A stretch of 6,002 nt of DNA from an uncultured Erysipelotrichaceae bacterium (GTDB taxonomy: Bacteria > Bacillota_I > Bacilli_A > Erysipelotrichales > Erysipelotrichaceae), in assembly GCA_944325295.1 (NCBI GenBank), contig CALUZL010000026.1:1-6002 (forward strand). The letters run 5' to 3'. Position 1 is the first letter of the stretch. Each line of letters starts with the position of its first letter. Below the pieces are notes generated by a model. It searched no databases and was not told the origin of the DNA. It saw only the letters and a program-made list of their open reading frames with translations. Position numbers and translations under genes: made by a program. Positions 5,187-6,002 of this stretch are shown piece after piece.

Positions 5187-6002
5187 CTATTTTACATACA
5201 TCGTATCGCGATACTCGATGTCAAAGAGTTCCAGAAAATGGCGAACTTCATCAACACATTCATTGCCACTTACAAAATCAAGCGCTATCCTCTCATACGC
5301 TTCACTGAGCAAGACGACATCGTCAAAACCCAATCCCTTAAAATCGACCTTATCAGACAGAAGTTGCAGATCGATGGGATCTTCATTAAAGGATGCGATC
5401 GATGAATCGATTTTATTGATGACTTCGATTATGGCCTCAAGTTTTGTGCTCAGAGCTTTATTTGAGACAAAGATTGCGGCTTGCGGGTAAGTATCGTATC
5501 CGGTGACCTCTTTATAGAGGGATTGAATATCATAGATTATTTTGGTTTCTTTACTGTCCATGACTTTTGACATGACCGGCTCAGCCAAAAGAGCCGCGTG
5601 ATACTCGCCTTGGAGCATAAGCGGAGCGACATCGCTGACGGCACTGTAGTATTCGATGTCTACCTACTCATTCATTTTCTCTTTTACAAGTTCCAAAACC
5701 CTGCCCGGTACCGCACTTTGGCCAAAAGCGGCAATTCGACCATCATAACTGCTGTCACCGACGACATAAAGATTGCCCCAGGACACCACGCCGAGCAGTT
5801 GATATTCAGCTCCGTTTTCAATGAGCTGTACACCGAGGTTTACCGGTGCCAAAATCAGGTCTTTATCCCCTTTTAGAAATTCAGCATTTAAAACGTCACT
5901 GCCGCTTACGATCTCATAATCGACAGTGAGATCATCATCAGCTATGATCCCCACAAGTGACAGTGCCGGCGCTGCGCTGGGACTTAAGATCGTCACTTCT
6001 GT
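5187..6002 (-). pseudogene. ABC substrate-binding protein, NitT/TauT type, interrupted by an in-frame amber codon (5' end outside window)
   Basis: Extracellular solute-binding lipoprotein of the NMT1/SsuA-like family, partner of the permease that follows. The frame is open from the window edge, with 112 codons, then a TAG at 5664-5666, then 158 codons in the same frame to a TAG at 5187-5189. The signal peptide lies outside the window. Before the amber codon are features expected of the first lobe: SPSAAPALSLVGI, DVLNAEFLKGDKDLILAPVNLG, VVSWGNLYVVG and IAAFGQSAVPGRVL. After it come the second-lobe features VSDVAPLMLQGEYHAALLAEPV and YPQAAIFVSNKAL. The family pattern continues across the stop without a length change, so one base substitution in a codon such as AAG, CAG or GAG explains it. 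An internal ATG at 5616-5618 has no ribosome binding site, so reinitiation is unlikely. It could be a true pseudogene, a sequencing error, or suppressed amber read-through. Confidence 0.85.

Noticed and set aside
5187..6002. Two separate genes or a frameshift in the binding protein
   Set aside because: Both halves are in the same frame (their starts differ by a multiple of three). The family sequence continues directly across the TAG, and the internal ATG has no ribosome binding site. A single nonsense codon fits better.

Overview
The window looks like ordinary chromosomal DNA from a low-G+C Gram-positive bacterium (Bacillota). This rests on AT-rich intergenic regions, sigma-A-type promoters of TTGnnn-17-TATAAT form, strong AGGAGG-type ribosome binding sites, a lipobox lipoprotein, and membrane-anchored solute uptake genes without outer-membrane features. 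The species cannot be read from the sequence. All supported genes lie on the minus strand, so transcription runs from high to low coordinates. No tRNA, rRNA, CRISPR array or insertion sequence was seen.

In the direction of transcription, the window opens inside a substrate-binding protein gene of a NitT/TauT-type ABC importer (5187-6002). One in-frame amber codon at 5664-5666 breaks it. Its permease partner (4463-5185) starts one base after it. No ATPase gene follows the permease. After a gap of about 375 bp that holds a good promoter comes a single-gene unit for an unrecognised 201-residue protein with one N-terminal membrane segment (3483-4088). Next is a 363-residue lipoprotein (2240-3331) with a small beta domain, a Ser/Asn/Thr-rich linker and a cysteine-rich C-terminal domain resembling NlpC/P60 enzymes.

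The next unit is a CNNM/CorC (HlyC-type) membrane protein with a CBS pair (717-1985), a family tied to Mg2+ or Co2+ transport or efflux. It has a near-ideal extended -10 promoter. A possible 20-codon leader peptide overlaps its start codon. The window ends inside a uracil permease gene of the NCS2 family (1-565). An intrinsic terminator with a perfect 11-bp stem sits between its likely promoter and its ribosome binding site, which suggests transcription attenuation.

The genes do not form one pathway. They are mostly independent envelope and transport units. The points most worth checking are the amber codon in the binding protein, the coupled leader ORF ahead of the CNNM gene, the attenuator-like leader of the permease, and the two unfamiliar exported proteins in the middle. 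I did not find convincing evidence of a new multi-gene system.
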